Shown: positions 23,127 to 35,076, numbered from the stretch's first letter. The stretch is 64,000 nucleotides of DNA from Nautilus pompilius (GCA_018389105.1 JACATO010000647.1:1-64000); one strand, 5' to 3'. Program-made: numbers and translations. Notes: a model not told the origin generated them from the sequence alone.

Positions 23127-25251
23127 CACTGCGTAGTTTAGTGGGATATGGCAGATAAACCGGTAGATATTTTTATTCAGTTTCATCTATGCGCTGCATT
23201 CGCTGTGAGTTTTGTGACTATTATATTAGATTGGGTACAGTTTGTTATATACCTTGTTGGGTCTAACTTGTTTGCCATTCCGCTAACTTATTGTCTAGTT
23301 TAGTACATTTATAGTTTAATTTAGCGTTCAGGAACACTTAAACTGACTATAAATTCAGCTCCCTTTAACATTAAAAAATTATTGATATTATTTAAAAGAA
23401 TAATATTAATATATATATCAATAAGTGCATACCTTGTCACTTTTTAGTTTGTCTTTTGGTTTTTATGTTTTAAAAAGTTTTTTGTTACTTTTAATATGTT
23501 GGTAAAGTGCAAGATGAGCGATAATTAGTAATTTTCTCATTATCGATGGACCAAAATCTTTACCTAAAGCGGTTAAGTCTACTCTGCGAATAATTTAAAA
23601 TCGACATTGGATTTGTATGTACAAGAAAAATAATTATAATTTAGTATATGTAAATCCCGAGATTATTATTTTGGTACGTGTAATAAACAAGAAAAGGAAA
23701 AACTACGCACAAGGAAGTCCGTATATTTTAACATATGTGTAAGTCTATCGGGCCAAGTCTCCATTAATCATCAGTTTGGTAGTAAAGTATTTGCATTTAG
23801 ACTTTCTGCGCAGAGCAGGAAGTGACGTCATTATCCGAAATTACCACTACCATGGGAAACAGAAATTATCAGTTCCCAAACCAAATATACTTACAAAAAA
23901 CTAGAGTAGCTTAAAAAAATAAACAAAGTTCATAATTATAATAAATGAAAACGAAAAATATGAAATATTATATTTTTTCCCCATTAAACAAATGGCGTAA
24001 AAGATTGGAACGTCTTGGGAAAGAAAATTGTTCCAGCGAATGACGATTCAGGAAGCAAACGGGAGACCAAAAAAAAGCGACGAAAGAGTTGAGTGACAGG
24101 TGCGAGAAGTATCAAAGGTAGATCCAAGTTGTTGCTTCTTGATTAAGGGTGATAATACTTCATTCGCGTTGGTTGGTTTGTTAACTCGATCTGGGTTTGA
24201 CGGCGAATTTTCATTCCGTTCAGATCACAGGGAATCTGAATTTATTTCTGGCTCAGAGAGATGGTAGCGTCGGGGTCGGAATGAACAACACCGATTGGTT
24301 CAGATTATACTAGAGTTTCGTCTTAAAAGAATAGTAAGCTGCTTTCGGCTGGATTATGAAGACGAGATTCGAATATGCTCAAATACGTAATCTGGATAGG
24401 AACTCATACTAAAGTCAGATCAAAGTATCCGGATGGATTACGACGCACGATTTGATGAGATCAGGCTGTGCTCAGATCTAAGTTGGTTTAGAGTTGGAGG
24501 GGAGTTGAGGTTGTCTTACGGAAAACTTGTTCGAGTGAAAATGTTTTAAATAAAGACGAGAAAAGAGTAGAAATGGGGGGGTGGAGGGTTAAAAAAGACA
24601 GGAATAGGAGAGCAGGGTTAGATTGAGTTATAGGAAGAAAATCAGCAAACCGGGGAAGGAGATCGGACTACTTGTGGGCGGTTTTCTTCTTAAATGGCGG
24701 GTGGGGGCGGTGTCGTCGATCACTTCCTCAACTTTCTGTGGAATTCTTTCAGCTGGGAAAGAGAAGGATCGATTGTTTCTCCTCGCGCACACCACACCCC
24801 CCACCCCCACTCCGACCTAAAGCTGGCATTTTTCGCGAGATCTGTAATTTCTCACCCCCTCGATGCCATCCCGCTAGACCATTTACCTACTACTACTAAT
24901 TAGTTTTCCCGGTTTGATCCCTGCCGCATGACGTCACAGATGAACGCCCTCATAGAGGGACTAGAGATAGCCAATTACGGGTCGGGTAACGGCGTTGGCT
25001 TCGGGGAGAAAAGTAGAGAAAGGAAAAAAAATAAAAAGGTCGCCGTGGGTTTGGCTTAAAATTAAACATCGTAAAAAGTGGAAATCTTTGGTGCATCTGA
25101 ATAACGAAGTCTCTTTTTTTGCCGTTTGTTTGGTTTGAAGCGAATGTCAGCAGAAACGTTATCCAGGAGACCTGAGAGTTTGGTCGCACGTTATATATCG
25201 GCAGTTCGGAGACCGCGCCATCTTGTGTCCGTGAGCTCTCCTGAGGTGAAA

Positions 25252-25420
25252 GTAGCAAAAAGCAGTGATGTCAGAGGCCTCTCGAATTGCCGTAAAGCGA
25301 ACCAGCACAACTACGGCGCACACGAGGTCGTTTGTCGTTTTCTTGACAGGAGAGCTATGGCGTCGGTCACGTGAGCTTAGGTATCGAAAGTGTAAATTAT
25401 TGAAATTCTTTTAAGTTTTA
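25252..25420 (+). repeat. Dispersed repeat, copy A
   Basis: This segment aligns with 34,920-35,076 in the same orientation. Shared landmarks in order are GTAG(C/G)AAAAAGCAGT, AGAGGCC or AGAAGCC, GCACAACTA, TCGTTTGT, CTTGACAGGAGAG or CTCGACAGAAGA, GTGTCG or GCGTCG, and GTATCGAAA followed by AAATT. Identity is patchy with indels. It has no ORF, and the element type is unknown. Confidence 0.55.
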
Positions 25421-25784
25421 ATGATTTGGGTTAGCTATTTAAAAAAAACAACAAAAAGGTTTCTTATGAAGTAAGTTAAGTCTTTATTTCATTTTTAAAA
25501 TTTATTTGCTTTCTTTAATTAAAGTTATTTTAATTTACTCTTAAAATAAAAGAAAACTTTAGATACGGAAAACAAAATTTTATCTTAAGGATTGCATTGC
25601 GTGAATTTTAAAGAACTTAAGAAAGATGCTGCTTTGATTAGATATTAAGGTGTCAATACGATACACTTTTAACTGGTTTCACGATTTGACAGTAGTGAGC
25701 TTTCTTTGTCTATTCATTTGCTCATGTCACAGGGTAGATTTAAAGTCCTAAAGAGGAAATCGGGTTACATCTAAAAGCTCCGTG

Positions 25785-25869
<85 letters not shown>
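25785..25869. repeat. (TAA)n microsatellite
   Basis: About 28 AAT trinucleotides with one AAATAT interruption. Confidence 0.95.
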
Positions 25870-25871
<2 letters not shown>

Positions 25872-26929
25872 TTACTAATTTATAAAAAGAGGTTTTTGTG
25901 TTGCCTTCCACCGCTTAACTTTAGAAGTAGGAACCTTTGCTGCTAATATTAGATCCTTATCTACAGATGTTTGTATCTTATGATTCTTTGTTACAAACAG
26001 AATAATAATAATACTGTAAATAAAAAGAAAACGCATTATGGAGGAATGTCAACTTAATCTAACATTAGTCTCAAGGCACATAACTCTGTAAATAGTTTAT
26101 TATATGGAAGAGTTAAGTACCACGAGAGTTATGTTGGTTTCAAGTTGCATACCGCAACGTATTGCATTTCCTCCCCCGCAAAAAGATTTAATAAAATGTT
26201 TTATCTTCCATAAATATGGTTTACGGTTTGAATGTTTTGAAAACAAGTATATATATTTTTTAATTTTCTACTTTCTCTGATTCTTCAAAGCCTTCATTTT
26301 CTTGCGACTGCAAAATTGTAATTTGCATAAATCAAAGCAAGAATTAACTTATGACGTTTAGCGCTAGATTAACGACCTTGTCCAGAAACCAAAGCTTTAA
26401 GTCTTTCTCTGATTCTGAAAAAAGATCCAAGTCTTTTGAGTGGCAGGATGGATTTTAACAAGACAGATAAATGTATACATGTTTGTGAATAATTTCAACT
26501 AAATTATTAAACAGACCGTTAAAAAAATTCCTGTTTTCGCCTTGCTACGCTAATGGATTATCGAACGTGGTACGTTGCCGGGCAACGAACGCTTAGTCCA
26601 ATCTATGTAGTTTCACATCTTCCACCATTAACTGTTTTAAAAAACGGGATGGTTACCAGCTCCGATTCCACGCACATGTCCTATTTAATCTGTTACTGTT
26701 ATGTCTAAAATAAGTTCCGTAAAGTTTTACCGCAACATAGCCCCACCCACCCCCGCTTTTTGTCGTTGATGTGTGCCACGCGCCTGAGCGGACGTTTGGC
26801 TACGAAGTCTGCTATCTCCGGGAAGAATGCCGAGTAAGCGATAAGATTAACGCAGCCATCAAGGATACGAAATTTTATAATAATCGGATGACAGCTGGTT
26901 CGGAGACTTTGACTGAAAGTACACGTCTG

Positions 26930-27420
26930 AACAGAGGCTGGAGAAAGACTTGGTGAGGAGTTTGATCCATTCAGCTAAGCGTGGAGGAGGAAATTTGAAA
27001 GTATCGGGAGAGTTAAAAAAAAAAAAGAAATCGATGGGATTCATAAAAAAAGAAATATTACTCTTCGGTTTTGCATCAGTATGCTACACTTTCTGGACAC
27101 CGATTGACGGCACACCCCTCCTCCGGCTTCGTCGTATAACAAGACAATGACCTCAAATACACTTCAGAACTTAATAAGTAATATCTATCGAGAAAATAAG
27201 CGGATGGAATCCTGGAAAATGATAAATTGGCCACCATGTACTCCATATCTCAACTCCGTCGAGCACATCCGACATGAACTGGATAAAAGGGTAACGAACA
27301 AAGTGTCAACTAATGCTCTGCAGTCGTGGAATGACTCGATTAAGGAACGGAATTCTTTTTCTACTCAGTACTTGGAAAAATTGATTGCTTGGATGCCAAA
27401 AATGTGCTAAACTGTCATCA
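26930..27420 (+). pseudogene. Broken Tc1-type transposase fragment
   Basis: Tc1/mariner transposases cut and paste DNA at TA sites using a DDE catalytic triad. The remnant is spread over several frames. Around 26,975 a frame reads AKRGGGNLKVSG, like the family's KHGGGSVMVWG. Near 27,140 another frame reads QDNDLKYTS, the block holding the second catalytic Asp (usually QDNDPKHT). After a frame change, 27,147-27,410 reads NWPPCTPYLNSVEHIRHELD, matching the family's WPPQSPDLNPIEHLWDELD, where the E is the third catalytic residue, and ends with a typical YLEKLIAWMPKMC. The N-terminal DNA-binding half is not recognisable. Frameshifts and stops make it dead. Confidence 0.85.
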
Positions 27421-28059
27421 AGCAAAAGGAAATGACTTTTTAAATGAAAATTTTTTGTATGATTGCAGATTAACTGAATGATGATTAAAATATTTTAAAC
27501 GTGTGTATTTTGTAATATTCACAAGCTGACATGCACATAAAAGTAAACTAATTATATATATGCAAGCCAAATAATTGTCAGTATTTCAATTAGTTAACTG
27601 TAGCATATTACGGTAGTGTTTTAACCTACTGACCACAACTTTCCAATCCTAGCCAGCCCGCGATCTCGAATTAAATAGCACATTTATGCAAAAATAGATG
27701 TCCGCCATTACCGACAATCGGCGCCATTTTATGCTGACTCTCCATCTCCAAGAGGTTAGAAGAGTATCGCTGGTCGGAGGGAGGTAACAGGACCCCGTCT
27801 CTCGGGAAATTCCCTCCTAGCTTCTTCTTCTTCCTGTTTCCCGAACTTTCTTCTCTTCCCTCAACGTCTGTCTCTCTCTTCCGCGCCATAGACGGCGCTG
27901 TAGATGTGCAAAGCGCGAGAAACCAGTCATTGTCTGTGGACAGAGGTCTCGCCAAGAAACGCTATATCTCGTTACAGCTTCTCAAGAGAACCGCAACTTT
28001 GATGGACCGCAAACTAACATCGTCCTCATATCACGGGAGACCACCGGGTTAGTGTTTAC
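27421..28059. other. Intergenic, no gene recognised
   Basis: AT-rich to about 27,640, then CpG-rich with GCGCCATTTT near 27,720. A minus-strand frame of 94 codons at 27,671-27,955 shows no domain and is not called. Confidence 0.4.
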
Positions 28060-28395
28060 AGGGGGGGGGGGGGTAAAGCTGTTAAAGCACCAGTTATACC
28101 CAATTAAACGTATAGATAAAATTATATCCGACGTCATACAGATAATGCTATAAACCACGTTCTGAGAAGAAAGTTATATCCGACGTAGTTGTATAAAGAA
28201 AGCTATAATCGATATAGATGAGGCTATAATCGACGTTATATAGAGGCTGCTATAATCGATATAGATCAAGCTACAATCGATGTTATGCAAAGGAGGCTAT
28301 AATCGACATCATACAGATGAGACTATAATCGACGTTGCGTAGAGGAGGCTACAATTTACGTCATATGATTGAGGCTGTAATCGACGTCATATGAC
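28060..28395. mobile_element. Short degenerate member of the ACGTCAT TIR family
   Basis: Roughly ten diverged monomers of the GAGGCTATAATCGACGTCAT type, many now reading CGATATAG, CGACGTTAT or CGATGTTAT, follow a left flank (AGCTGTTAAAGCACCAG, then CCCAATTAAACGTATAG) that matches the other three elements. A run of 14 G sits at the outer edge where the others have GGGG. No matching inverted right end is seen after 28,395, so the copy seems truncated on the right. It looks like the oldest or least expanded copy. Confidence 0.6.
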
Positions 28396-29632
28396 TTGCC
28401 CTTCGATCCGCAAAGAATTCTGGACGACAGTATTTGAAAGAGTAGTCCTAAAAATGTCCTTAGTGTGCATCAACTTTGAGAGGTTTTGTATACATCAAAT
28501 GCTAGCTTCGTGGCAACACGAGTTGCGCGATCTCCAGATATTTTTTTAAAAAAAATATTACAACAATAACAATAAAAAAAACTCGCTTTTTATGATTAAG
28601 GAACCGTTGACATCTTCTAGGGAAGAGAAGATAGGTTATAAGTATACATTTGAGAAAGATCACACAACGCCCTCTGAATATATGCGTTTAGAGCTATTGT
28701 TTCTTGTTGTATTTGCGAGGAGAGGGGGTGGGTGGGTGGGTGGTAGATCCTCTCCGACTCAGTTCTCGAATGCTAGACAAAGATTTTCACTTCGCTTCGT
28801 TCTTCTATCACCATTCACTCCAAGTGCCGATAACGGACGAGCCGGCCAGGTGAGCACGTGGTTCGGTCGACGACATGGCTACGCTGAAGTACCACCGGGA
28901 ACTTATCACGCCCGGCACCGGCGGTGAACAACAACAAAAGAAAAAGGAGCTTTTCTGTGCAGTAAAAATACAACAAAGGGTGGTGAATACATCCTCCCAC
29001 ATTCCTCGTCATCGTCGCTAACGGTTTTGTTGTTGTTGCTGCTGCTTTCCTTTGTTTAAAAAGCCGAACACAATAATAATAGCATATCCAAACAATCGGA
29101 TCGCCGCCAGGTCGTATTATTTTCCATAACAATACAACATTTTTTTTGTTTGTTTGTTGAAATTTTCTACCTTTTTGGGAATATTAGGGAGAGAAGTGGA
29201 GCGAATGCCGCGGATCGGGGAGGTGAGGCGTTTCTCAGCGGGACACGGGCTGCCAAACCATCGGAGTGTTTATTGCGCGCGCGCGCGCGCGTGTGGTTCT
29301 ACACAAGGGCCGATAACTGTCCGGGCCGGCTCGGCTTCGTGTCGTCACGCCTGAAATATGTGACCGAGATAACACTGGCTCCAACAAAATATATATATGG
29401 GTTTCCCGCCCGGCCCGCGTTCACCGGCCTATCAGTTGACCGAACGGACTGCACAATACTTCGGACTGTAGTTCACGTCTCTCCTGAAAATGAAAAAAAA
29501 ACAAAAAACAAACTCCGTTGTCGTTTTACTCTCGCTCTGTCTAAAACCACGTCCCACCACTGGACAATTCTCCTTTATGTTGTTACCGAGTCCACGAATG
29601 GGGTTCGGAAAGTCAGGGTAATTAATTCATAA
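28396..29632. other. Intergenic, no gene recognised
   Basis: Contains GGTGGGTGGGTGGGTGG (about 28,726), (GC)n at 29,277-29,291, and CpG-rich sequence at 28.8-29.5 kb. A frame of 160 codons at 29,150-29,632 and shorter frames on both strands show no recognisable family and no splice context. Confidence 0.4.
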
Positions 29633-30120
29633 ATGAGACAAAGTGACCAGGTGCGTTATTCGTTGGATTGCATGGCCCAGAACGTCCTCCACACCATCTT
29701 GATAGGCGCTTTTTTGGCTCCCGTGGAAGCTACAGCTGCGCCACCTGTTGGACCTCGTGCTCACTTGCAAATCTTCGATCTCGGAGAGCATCTTTCAGGC
29801 GTCCGAACGGGTGAAAATAGGATAGAGCAACATCGGAGCCGTAGGGAGAATATCACAGAGTTTTAAGGTGTGGTCTGTTCAAAATGTCGATGGCGCCTGA
29901 CCCCGGACTGTCCTGATGCAACAGAACACCTTGTTTCTCTCTCCCAAGCTCCCCTTTGCTTCAAATAGCTAATTCGGAAGTTCAAGTGTTCCTGAATGAT
30001 GGCGTCGGTACTGCTATCTTCTACGCCGAATGCATTAACAAGTTCGTCAATGTTCACTTGTCAGTTATCACAGGTAGTTGTGTCCACTTTGCAAGTGTTT
30101 TCATCTGTTTGTGACATCAT
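29633..30120 (-). pseudogene. Broken mariner transposase fragment
   Basis: Read on the minus strand, 30,120 down to about 29,945 gives a helix-turn-helix-like segment containing DELVNAFG and TDAIIQEHLNFR, close to the mariner pattern IDELA-LGIS-GSVHAIIHEHLGFRKV. After a deletion that removes the first catalytic region, a second frame gives LLHQDSPG, then YSPYGSDVALSYFHPF and GRLKDALRDRRFASEHEVQQ. These correspond to the HQDNAPAH, HPPYSPDLAPSDFHLF and GRLKDALRGRRFASDDEV blocks of SETMAR-like mariners. Stops and frameshifts are present and Asn after the second Asp is lost, so it is inactive. Terminal repeats were not located. Confidence 0.8.
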
Positions 30121-32504
30121 TATTGTGCACAGAGTTCAATTCAAACGTACAAAGCGACCTGTCTATCACCGGGTCTAACCTTCACCTTTGTCCAGAAGTC
30201 CACCAAGCCCTTTTTAAAACCAGCATGTAATGTGTCTGCTATATCCTAATCGTGTACGTAATTTCACATATCAAGCCGGATATGGTTGGTATTCGTACTA
30301 AAGTGGATTTTTTAATTTGTAAAATATATTGAAGTTGAACAAAACAGTTTAGCACACTGATCTATTAATATTTCGATTTAGGTTTAGATAATTCGTGTTT
30401 ATTATTGGCATAATGAACAACTTGAGACGACGGGGCGGTTCTCCAGGACCACTGCAGAAACAATGGGTCCAGAGAAAGACATCTGAAGACGGTGTTCAGA
30501 AGAGAGTGGACAGGTGACAACTGGACCATTAATGCACCTTGCAGAAACGACGACAGAAATACGTAATTACAGACGGTATTTATTAATTCAGAGTCACTTA
30601 GATAAAGTTAAGTAATAACAGCGATATTAAACTTTAATCAGAGGTTGGACTCTTGTGGTATTTGGAACGAAAGCAATAAAAAAAATAAATAAATAAAAAT
30701 GTCTTGATTGATATTTTTGCTTAAATTTTAAAGAATAAAAACAATAAACAAGATAAGTAAATAAGTAAAATGTATTAAGCAAGAGTCAATTATCAACAAT
30801 AAAATCCTAGTAAATGGTTATTTAAATTAATTGTATATTTTCTGGTCTTTTTCCCAGATATTTAACAAACTAAACAATGACTAAGTTTAGATTCATAAGA
30901 CCAAACTGCATAATATGCAAAGTGCTATAATTATTCGTTATTATCCGAAGTCTATTTGCTAAATGGTAATTTATAAAGTTCTTACACGTACTATAAACTG
31001 CTGTACACAGTGAATATATAGTTCATTTGGGCATTTTGCATTCACGTGCTAGAAACCAAGCCGTCTTCAATCAGCTTAATAATTATATACTTCTAACTTT
31101 AAAATTCGATTTCGACGTTTATAAATGGCCAACAATTAGGAAGGGCCATGGCAAATATGTAACTGGCGTTTAGACGATAAATTAATAGATTGATCTCCTC
31201 TCCAGCCAGTAAAAACTCGTGAACGGAGTCGCTACCGGTTTGCCGAAGTTTACCTGCTTCAGAACGCCTTACCGGTTACAGCGATGCTGAGAAGGAACAG
31301 ATCTTGGTTTGCAAACAGCAGAAACGGAGTTCGTTGGCCACGAGGTTTGGCCAAACGAGTCGCTTCCAGAAAGGCCAGCCACGGTAGTACTAGGGGCATG
31401 AGATTCGAAATAATTGCTACGTTTCATCGCTAGGTGCTGCTTTTACTTTTAGATCGATATTTATATATACTAGCGTCCAACCAAAATGCAATTCGGGAAT
31501 GCTCCATTTTGCCGGAAATCTTACGTAATATTTTTTACCTTTTCCGGTGGGGGGAGGGGAAGGAGGCAACGCCCCCCCCACCCACCGGATCCCCGTTAGT
31601 TTGCTTCTTGCCTTGGACGCTCGTTCCTGACGTCACCAAAGTTGCTGATGGTCGATCATCACGGGTTTCCGGCTCTGCGTGGTGGTTTCCGGTGTGCTAC
31701 TGCACGGGTGGGTTCCGACATCTTTTACCGACCAGAAAACCTGTCAGACAGCATTGTTGGTGGTAGACGCTACCAGCAGCGGCGACATCACACTTCCAGT
31801 AATATCACTCGGATCCCCTTACCAGCTCCCTACAACCATCGCTGACGGGATCCTCGCAGATTTTTCGGGGCTTCTCCTTGCCGCCATTATCGTACCTTTC
31901 TACACCAAAGAACTATTCGGCATTCAATACGAGGCAAAAACCCCGAATGATAAATTAAAATTGCCCACCCATTTCTCCGGAGAATTGAAAAAAAAAAGAG
32001 GGGGGGAGAGGAGAGCGGAGTGAGAAAGAATCGCAGCGGCCGCTTAAATGTGACTCTCGTGGATGGCGGTGAGTAGAGTCGAGAAAGACCGACCGAAGGG
32101 GGCATTTCAAAGATTGAAAACCTAGCAGAAAAACGGCAAACGTTTCCTTTTTTTTTTACCGTAATATAAACTTCCTCGTGTCGCGATTTCAATTCAGAGC
32201 CGGAAAGGCGACGCACGAACAGGTGCTCCGGAGCAGTTTCAGCCTCCTTATCTTCTACGCTTCCCCAGTTGCGGGGGATTGCCAATCCCGGTCTTATTGA
32301 CGAGATGATGGCGAGTGTGCGTGTTTGGGAGGGGGGGGGGTCGTGTCAGTTGCACGATCATTTCCCAGCCTGGAGGGAAGGGGCCCGTGAGTGATAGTTC
32401 TTAGGACATTTTATTTGTCAGATGCGGAAAAAAAAAAAAAAACAACCACGCGGTGGCTGGAGGAAGCCCACGTCACGTGACTATCCGGTGTAGAAGGAGG
32501 AGAA
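30121..32504. other. Intergenic, no gene recognised
   Basis: AT-rich from 30.2 to 31.2 kb, then CpG-rich from 31.2 to 32.4 kb. Overlapping frames up to 132 codons between 31,434 and 32,285 on both strands show no domain and are not supported as exons. The runs of GT, G and A near 32,330 and 32,425 are homopolymers. Confidence 0.4.
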
Positions 32505-32604
32505 GAAACCGTGCCTAGCCGGAATCTGAACTTGGGCCCGCCCCTCCTCCTCCACATCATCCTTAATTGTCCGGTGCGCTAACCACCGTATTACCGCACC
32601 GCCC
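32505..32604 (-). repeat. tRNA-derived SINE-like head
   Basis: In reverse complement, 32,604 down to about 32,505 begins GCGGTGCGGTAATACGGTGG and carries an A-box-like TGGTTAGCGCACCGG and, about 40 bases on, a B-box-like AGTTCAGATTCCGGC. Spacing and order fit an RNA polymerase III internal promoter from a tRNA. The arms do not fold into a good tRNA cloverleaf by eye, so a SINE head is more likely than a functional tRNA. The body and tail were not delimited. Confidence 0.5.
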
Positions 32605-34466
32605 GCAGTTCAAACGCTGAAACCTTAAATCATCTGGCGTTTTTAAATGGTTGGTTTGTTTTCTTTAAATATATTTTGAATAGTTTCAATAGAGTCCAAT
32701 CTCAGATCATCATTACATTGTTTACTGAAGTAAATATGTAACTGGAGTCCGGCATACAAATGCAGACTGAATATACTTTCTTGTGAGAAAGCGACGTCGT
32801 GACTGTAACCGCACATCGTCACGTGACTCACTTTTGTTTGTTTGTGTTTTCTATTTATTTTTCGAAAAAGTCCGTTTTTCGAAAAACGTGACAAAGGCAG
32901 ACATCAAGAAAAATAGCTTAATGTTGGACATAAATGCAAGAATTGGCTTTCCTCTCGCTCAAGGAATCGGGGTCGATCAGTTTAAGATTGTAAAAGTAAA
33001 GCCTATCTCAGGCCCAACTCTGACGGGTAGCTAGGATGGAAAATAGAAGCACCGTATATGCATATATTATTTAGTATATCTGTCTAACTTGGGAGCACGA
33101 ACACAGAGGGGGAAAAAAAGTCAATAAAAGAATATTAATTCCTTTTTTAAAATTTTTTTTTAACAATATTAACTCCAAGAGCACGAGCTCTCAAATGCTA
33201 AATATTCTTCAGATTTATTCCTTAACGGTTGTTAAAGGAGATTTTTTTTTTAGAGAAGAGTGGGTTAATTATAAATCATCAATAACAATAACGAAAACAA
33301 AAATATTTGGAAAGGGGGGTTATAATAATTTTTATTCTTATTTGTCCAATTAGCCATGCTATCAGATTTTATAGCTACTCTACTATTAAATGTTTAATGC
33401 AGGCAAGGATATAGAATTTCATTCTCGAAGATAACTCCGTGCCGCACCGGTCTCGTTTAGAAATCGACCGGGACATTTAGATTAGCGCTACCTGGCGAGC
33501 GGCATATTGAGAGTGAGCGAGCGATGCATTCACCGATCAAGACGATTGGCCCGGTGTTTAGCGTGGTGCACACAAAAACCCGGCTATATTTGTATTTATT
33601 ACTTTAAATTTCACACACAACAAAAAAAAGCAGCAACAACAACCAACCACTTTTTGTAATTTACTCGTGCAATGTTGTAGAAAACTCGAGAATCAAGAAC
33701 GCTAACCTCAAAAAGCTGAGATTTATGACTACGAACTCCTTGGTTTCTTCTATAAGATAAATATAAATAAATGAATAAATAAATATACATTATATATAAC
33801 AACTTAATTTATGTAAACAAAATTAAATCAACATACTTATTTTCTCAATTAGTCATATTCGCCACTTGCAATATTTGCATAATTGGGCGAATCTGTGAAT
33901 TCATTTATAATTTTATAAGACAACCCCTACTTATCAATCGACTATATGTATACTAATGCTTAGGTTTCCCTCCTTTTTTCCCCCTTTAAATCACCCACGT
34001 GTCTTGAAGCTTTAATTCTATGAAATGCCACCCCCACTTCCGCTTAAGTAAGCGTAAACGCTTTTCGCAATGACATCCGGAAAGATGAGAAAAGACGACA
34101 CGGTACACGAGCGAAGCGTTGTTGGAGAAGAAGGCGGAGTGCCAGGTGCGCGAAGTACGTAACCTGTAAGATGATGTCACGCAGGCCGGCGCCCGGATTT
34201 CTTTACCCAGAACCCGCTTTCTTGTTGAATTAAACTGAGTTACGTCGCCAAAGCAGCAGAGAAACCGGATTCGAGGTGAATCCATAACAAAAGACTATCC
34301 TCCCCCCCCGTCGAGTGATGTCATATCCGTTACTTCTAGAATGTTCTGCTGATCTGATGTGTCAGACTAATTAAATTTTTATTTCTAATGTAAATTAAAA
34401 ACATGTTTTTAATGAAAAATTAGCAAATACGTAAAATATTATTATATATTATTATTATTATTATTA

Positions 34467-34499
<33 letters not shown>

Positions 34500-34667
34500 C
34501 TTATATCATCATCGTCATTATCATTGTTATTATTATTGCTTTCGTTTTTATTTCAAAAAGTTATATTATAATGAATCATCCCATTATTACTTAAGTGATT
34601 GCCTATTCTTACATCGGTATCTCTGAGACCACCCAACCACCCACCACTATTCTGCATAAAACCTTAC
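32605..34667. other. Intergenic, no gene recognised
   Basis: Mostly AT-rich unique sequence, with a CpG-dense patch at 33.42-33.56 kb and a TTA microsatellite at 34,437-34,505. A minus-strand 99-codon frame at 33,986-34,285 has no recognisable domain. Confidence 0.4.
34437..34505. repeat. (TTA)n microsatellite
   Basis: About 20 ATT trinucleotides with two interruptions. Confidence 0.9.
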
Positions 34668-34856
34668 GGTTAGTTCGGACATTTTTCCACCAGGCTTGTT
34701 AGCAGAACTAATTACGTGGAGAACCTACCGTTGTTCGCCATCGTCAGGGGTGCAATTATGAGAAAGGCTGTTCGCGACAGAGAATGCTCGCCCAAAGGAA
34801 GACTTCCCACATAATTAGTTTACTAGCAAGTCTGGTGGGAAATGTTCTAACTAACC
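34668..34856. mobile_element. 189 bp MITE with ~50 bp inverted ends
   Basis: The left end starts GGTTAGTTCGGACATTTTTC and the right end, in reverse complement, starts GGTTAGTTAGAACATTTCCC. Similarity continues inward through CACCAG(G/A)CTTG(T/C)TAG and ACTAATTA(C/T)GTGG, about 50 bases in all with around ten differences. The interior between the arms is about 85 bases and non-coding. No target duplication longer than two or three bases is obvious, so the superfamily is not assigned. Confidence 0.75.
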
Positions 34857-34919
34857 ATCTAGTTTTTACAGGTGCTGTCGATATCTTTCCGCTCTTATCT
34901 TACTGTGTGATTGAGCCGA

Positions 34920-35076
34920 GTAGGAAAAAGCAGTAACGCCAGAAGCCGCGCCTGCGCCATCTTGCACAACTATGACGTGAACAAAATCGTTTGTGGTCTT
35001 TCTTCTCGACAGAAGAACCCGGTGTCGCCCTTACATGTTTGAAAAGTATCGAAAATGAAATTTTACTGAAGTTTTG
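34920..35076 (+). repeat. Dispersed repeat, copy B
   Basis: Second copy of the repeat described at 25,252-25,420, same orientation, about 9.5 kb away. The alignment may continue weakly to about 35,155 through TTATGAAGTTAA-like sequence. Both copies are non-coding. Confidence 0.55.

Larger units (their letters stand above)
23127..26929. other. Intergenic, no gene recognised
   Basis: Unique sequence, AT-rich at 23.1-24.0 kb and 25.4-26.5 kb and more CpG-rich at 24.6-25.4 kb. It contains a TAA microsatellite at 25,785-25,869 and one copy of a dispersed repeat at 25,252-25,420. Open frames of 60-100 codons near 24.6-25.3 kb overlap on both strands and show no domain. Confidence 0.4.
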
